This document shows, in pieces, positions 5,776-8,080 of a stretch of DNA of 8,080 nucleotides. How positions within the stretch are numbered: the stretch's first letter is position 1; every line of letters begins with the position of its first letter. The notes beneath the pieces were generated by a model that was not told where the DNA came from, made no database searches, and worked only from the letters and a program-made list of their open reading frames with translations. Position numbers and translations under genes: made by a program. Source of the DNA: an uncultured Gammaproteobacteria bacterium (GTDB taxonomy: Bacteria; Pseudomonadota; Gammaproteobacteria; SZUA-140); assembly GCA_945788675.1 (NCBI GenBank), contig CALZMY010000075.1, positions 1 through 8,080 on the forward strand. Reading direction: 5' to 3'.

Positions 5776-6822
5776 TCAGGCACTTGCCTCAACTACCTCA
5801 GCCCCTTCTTCACCTTCTGCTGCTGCAGTTTTAGTGGGTAACAACCTTTCTCGGATCGCGTTTTCGATCTCATCCGCAGTCTCCGGATGCTCTTTTAGAT
5901 AAGTGCGGACATTCTCTTTACCCTGTCCGACGCGGTCGCCATTGTAGCTGTACCATGCACCCGCTTTGTCGATCAATCCTTCTTTAACACCCAACGAGAT
6001 GATCTCACCTTCACGCGATACCCCTTCACCATAGAGGATTTCGAACTCAACCTGCTTGAACGGTGGCGCCACCTTATTCTTGACCACTTTGACACGGGTC
6101 TCGTTTCCGACAACCTCATCACCCTTCTTGATGGCGCCAATACGGCGGATATCGAGACGCACAGAGGCGTAAAATTTCAACGCGTTACCCCCGGTGGTGG
6201 TCTCAGGATTACCAAACATCACCCCGATCTTCATGCGAATCTGGTTAATAAAGATCACCAGCGTATTGGAGCGTTTGATGTTACCGGTCAGTTTTCGCAG
6301 TGCCTGTGACATCAAGCGCGCCTGCAGCCCCATGTGCGAATCACCCATATCACCTTCAATCTCGGCTTTCGGAGTCAATGCTGCGACCGAATCAACCACC
6401 ACCACATCGACCGCACTAGAGCGCACCAGCATATCGGTAATCTCCAGCGCCTGCTCTCCAGTGTCGGGCTGTGACACTAATAAATTATCGACATCAACGC
6501 CAAGCTTGCCCGCATAAATAGGGTCAAGTGCGTGCTCGGCATCGACAAATGCCGCGGTGCCGCCCGCCTTTTGTGCCTCGGCCACCACCTGTAGTGCCAA
6601 CGTGGTCTTACCCGATGATTCCGGCCCGTAGATTTCAATCACGCGCCCCTTTGGCAGCCCACCTATTCCCAGCGCAATATCGAGTCCTAATGAGCCGGTA
6701 GAGACTGCCTCAATGTCACGCGCGACACCTTCGTCGCCCATGCGCATGACTGAACCCTTACCGAACTGTCGCTCAATCTGGCTTAACGCCGCGCTCAGTG
6801 CCTTTTCCTTATTTGCATCCAT
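5776..6822 (-). CDS. recA: Recombinase RecA
   Basis: RecA forms ATP-dependent filaments on single-stranded DNA, catalyses strand exchange and stimulates LexA self-cleavage. With the chosen start it has 348 residues, close to E. coli (353). Seen in order: the N-terminal helix, Walker A GPESSGKT (66-73), the catalytic-glutamate region FVDAEHALDP (92-101), Walker B VVVVDS (140-145), loop L1 around EIEGDMGDSHMG (154-165), loop L2 FGNPETTTGGNA (203-214), and a C-terminal domain ending in an acidic tail. The ATG at 6822 was preferred because AGGGGA lies about 9 nt upstream and the protein then aligns with other RecAs. An in-frame ATG at 6852 would add ten residues without a ribosome binding site. 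recX follows 65 bp downstream. No E. coli-type LexA box was found upstream. Confidence 0.98.
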   Translation of the reverse strand: MDANKEKALSAALSQIERQFGKGSVMRMGDEGVARDIEAVSTGSLGLDIALGIGGLPKGRVIEIYGPESSGKTTLALQVVAEAQKAGGTAAFVDAEHALDPIYAGKLGVDVDNLLVSQPDTGEQALEITDMLVRSSAVDVVVVDSVAALTPKAEIEGDMGDSHMGLQARLMSQALRKLTGNIKRSNTLVIFINQIRMKIGVMFGNPETTTGGNALKFYASVRLDIRRIGAIKKGDEVVGNETRVKVVKNKVAPPFKQVEFEILYGEGVSREGEIISLGVKEGLIDKAGAWYSYNGDRVGQGKENVRTYLKEHPETADEIENAIRERLLPTKTAAAEGEEGAEVVEASA

Positions 6823-6927
6823 TGTGAGATATCCCCTGCTAGAAACCATCATTTACACTTAAATTCGTCACTTCGCTAACTATCAGATCCGACCATCACA
6901 GCGGCCGCAAGCGAAACATTGGCGCAA

Positions 6928-6956
6928 ATTATCACATAGATATCAGCGCCATCCTA
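6928..6956 (-). promoter_or_regulatory. Candidate recA promoter
   Basis: On the reverse strand an extended -10 element TG-T-GATAAT (6936-6928) lies 17 bp downstream of a poor -35 box TAGGAT (6956-6951). A start near 6921 would give a leader of about 100 nt. The -10 element is convincing but the -35 is not, so an activator may be needed or the real promoter may be elsewhere in this 256-bp gap. Confidence 0.4.
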
Positions 6957-7022
6957 GCCCTGTATTTTGGTCGCAAAAAATGACACAGGTCGCATCCAGC
7001 CAACATCAAAAAGACAGGCATC

Positions 7023-7067
7023 AACTATTCATCAACTAGTTAACAAATAACTCTTTACTAACTGGTT
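7023..7067. repeat. Four AACT-based octamers between thpR and recA
   Basis: The plus strand carries AACTATTC (7023), AACTAGTT (7034), AACTCTTT (7049) and AACTGGTT (7060). Start-to-start distances are 11, 15 and 11 bp, so they form two pairs at one helical turn. Separately, CATCAACTA is repeated exactly at 7019 and 7030. The array lies 12-56 bp past the thpR stop and about 200 bp before the recA start. It may be a regulator site; chance in AT-rich DNA is a real alternative. Confidence 0.35.
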
Positions 7068-7078
7068 AAAAAAGGTTT

Positions 7079-7612
7079 TTAATAAAATCCCCACGTATAA
7101 AGCGGGTGATAATAGACACCTTGAGGTGACGACTGTGACACCAGCAGTGAAAATCGACTCACTGCCCACTCGATTGGCGCGATCGATTTTGCAGCATCTG
7201 CCTGCCTAACCTTGTGCATCAGCGTGACATGAGGCTGAAATGGATAACCATCAAATTCATAACCGAGCGCCTCCATCCTCACCTGCAATGCCGAAACCAA
7301 CGAAAAGAGCGCAACGGGTGGCGATGAGGGTGCTAGCCACATCACACCCGACGTTGGCCAATAACCGACCTGGTCGAGCTGTAATATAAATTGAGATGAT
7401 TTGAGTGGTGACACTGCCGCGACGATTTCTGCCTGTCGCGAGACCTCAACAGCACCGAGGTAAAGCAGCGTCAGATGTAGATTTGCCTGCGGTACAGGAC
7501 GACCCTGCGCTGCCGCTACAACAGATTCAACCGCCCTGCCAAGCCGTTCCCGCACTGCATCCTCTGGCCACAACGCAAAAAAGAGTCGCCGTCGTGACGT
7601 ATCGCGCATCAT
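7079..7612 (-). CDS. thpR: RNA 2',3'-cyclic phosphodiesterase (2'-5' RNA ligase family)
   Basis: This 177-residue protein belongs to the 2H phosphoesterase family, formerly called LigT. The enzyme hydrolyses RNA 2',3'-cyclic phosphate ends to 2'-phosphates and can join tRNA halves by 2'-5' bonds in vitro; its role in cells is not settled. The two catalytic HxTx motifs are present: HLTL (46-49) in ANLHLTLLYLG and HVTL (128-131) in FQPHVTLMHK. The N terminus RRLFFALWP is also typical. The length is normal for the family. The start ATG at 7612 overlaps the pncC stop codon (ATGA), so translation is probably coupled. A second ATG follows immediately and either could be used. A weak AT-only hairpin after the stop is not a convincing terminator. 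Confidence 0.93.
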   Translation of the reverse strand: MMRDTSRRRLFFALWPEDAVRERLGRAVESVVAAAQGRPVPQANLHLTLLYLGAVEVSRQAEIVAAVSPLKSSQFILQLDQVGYWPTSGVMWLAPSSPPVALFSLVSALQVRMEALGYEFDGYPFQPHVTLMHKVRQADAAKSIAPIEWAVSRFSLLVSQSSPQGVYYHPLYTWGFY

Positions 7613-8080
7613 GCGAAGGCTCGTGACCGGTCAAAGAGAAGCAACAATCCTTGCAACGAATGAGCGACTGCCTGTTGACGAATCGACCTACGATCACCAT
7701 TAAAAACAATAAGTTCAGAATGTAAATTAATCTTATCTAGCGCCCATGAAAAACACACTGTCCCCACCGGTTTCTGCTCTGTACCCCCCGTCGGCCCAGC
7801 CACACCACTGATCGCCAGCGACACCTGGCCCGCGCTATGGGCAAGCGCCCCCAGTGCCATCGCTTCAACCACCTGTAGCGAAACGGCACCGTGACGCTCA
7901 ATTAAACCGGCATCGACAGCCAGCACCTCCTGCTTCGAACGATTGCTATAGGTAACAAAACCACGTTCAAACCATGCCGAGCTGCCCGCCAGATCAGTCA
8001 ACGCCTGCGCCACACCGCCCCCCGTGCAGGACTCCGCAGTAACCAACATCCACTGCCGCTGCACTAGCACTTGCGCTATC
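7609..8080 (-). CDS. pncC: Nicotinamide-nucleotide amidase PncC (CinA C-terminal family), 5' end outside window
   Basis: PncC deamidates nicotinamide mononucleotide to nicotinate mononucleotide in the cytoplasm, recycling the pyridine nucleotide released by bacterial DNA ligase. About 156 residues are visible. Family motifs are AESCTGGG near the left end, SSAWFERGFVTYSN, and SGVAGPTGGTEQKPVGTV. This is the stand-alone amidase, as in E. coli YgaD, unless a CinA N-terminal domain lies outside the window. The reading frame is open to the window edge. The E. coli protein has extra residues before this point, so a GTG at 8070 is probably not the true start and the gene is taken as partial. Its place just upstream of recA is conserved in many bacteria, where the name cinA comes from competence. 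It overlaps thpR by 4 bp. Confidence 0.93.
   Translation of the reverse strand, partial: IAQVLVQRQWMLVTAESCTGGGVAQALTDLAGSSAWFERGFVTYSNRSKQEVLAVDAGLIERHGAVSLQVVEAMALGALAHSAGQVSLAISGVAGPTGGTEQKPVGTVCFSWALDKINLHSELIVFNGDRRSIRQQAVAHSLQGLLLLFDRSRAFA

Noticed and set aside
6823..6852. Upstream ATG as the recA start (ten extra residues)
   Set aside because: No ribosome binding site precedes it, while the ATG at 6822 has AGGGGA at suitable distance and gives the normal RecA N terminus.
6959..6989. CCTGT ... ACAGG inverted repeat as a LexA box
   Set aside because: The half-sites are 21 bp apart, not the spacing of a LexA box (CTG-N10-CAG), and five-base arms at such a distance are easily found by chance.
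7062..7086. Terminator after thpR
   Set aside because: The possible stem TTAAAAA/TTTTTAA has only A-T pairs and no stable GC core, so I do not call it a terminator.

Overview
The window is a chromosomal housekeeping segment from a gammaproteobacterium. The order pncC(cinA)-recA-recX-alaS-csrA-tRNA-Ser(GCT)-tRNA-Arg(ACG) is the classic gammaproteobacterial arrangement seen in Escherichia coli. lysC between alaS and csrA is the arrangement known from Pseudomonas and relatives. RecA, AlaRS, CsrA and the aspartokinase all read as full-length, intact proteins of gammaproteobacterial type. I cannot name the genus; a deep-branching gammaproteobacterium outside the enterics fits best. All genes are on the minus strand, so transcription runs from the right edge to the left.

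Right to left: a 5'-truncated pncC/cinA (nicotinamide-nucleotide amidase) overlaps thpR (RNA 2',3'-cyclic phosphodiesterase) by an ATGA junction. About 256 bp without a gene follow, holding a candidate recA promoter and a small array of AACT-based repeats. Then come recA and its modulator recX 65 bp apart, and after a 146-bp gap alaS and lysC, 24 bp apart with a hairpin over the alaS stop codon. A 170-bp gap leads to csrA, and a strong 20-bp-stem terminator closes the protein-coding block at 767-809. tRNA-Ser(GCT) and tRNA-Arg(ACG) lie downstream, each behind its own good sigma70-type promoter.

The genes fall into four jobs: recombinational repair (recA, recX), translation (alaS, two tRNAs, thpR in RNA end processing), NAD recycling and aspartate-family amino acid synthesis (pncC, lysC), and global post-transcriptional control (csrA).

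The least ordinary stretch is 81-572, between the two tRNA genes. It has no credible protein gene. It holds a 133-bp direct repeat (286-418 and 459-591, two mismatches) that includes the last 19 nt of tRNA-Ser plus its terminator and tail: a local partial duplication of a tRNA gene end. Other points worth a look are an internal start in lysC for a separate regulatory subunit, a hairpin with the alaS stop codon in its loop, the lack of an E. coli-type LexA box before recA, and the unclear recX start. I see no phage, transposon, CRISPR, defence or biosynthetic system, and nothing that I would call a new system.
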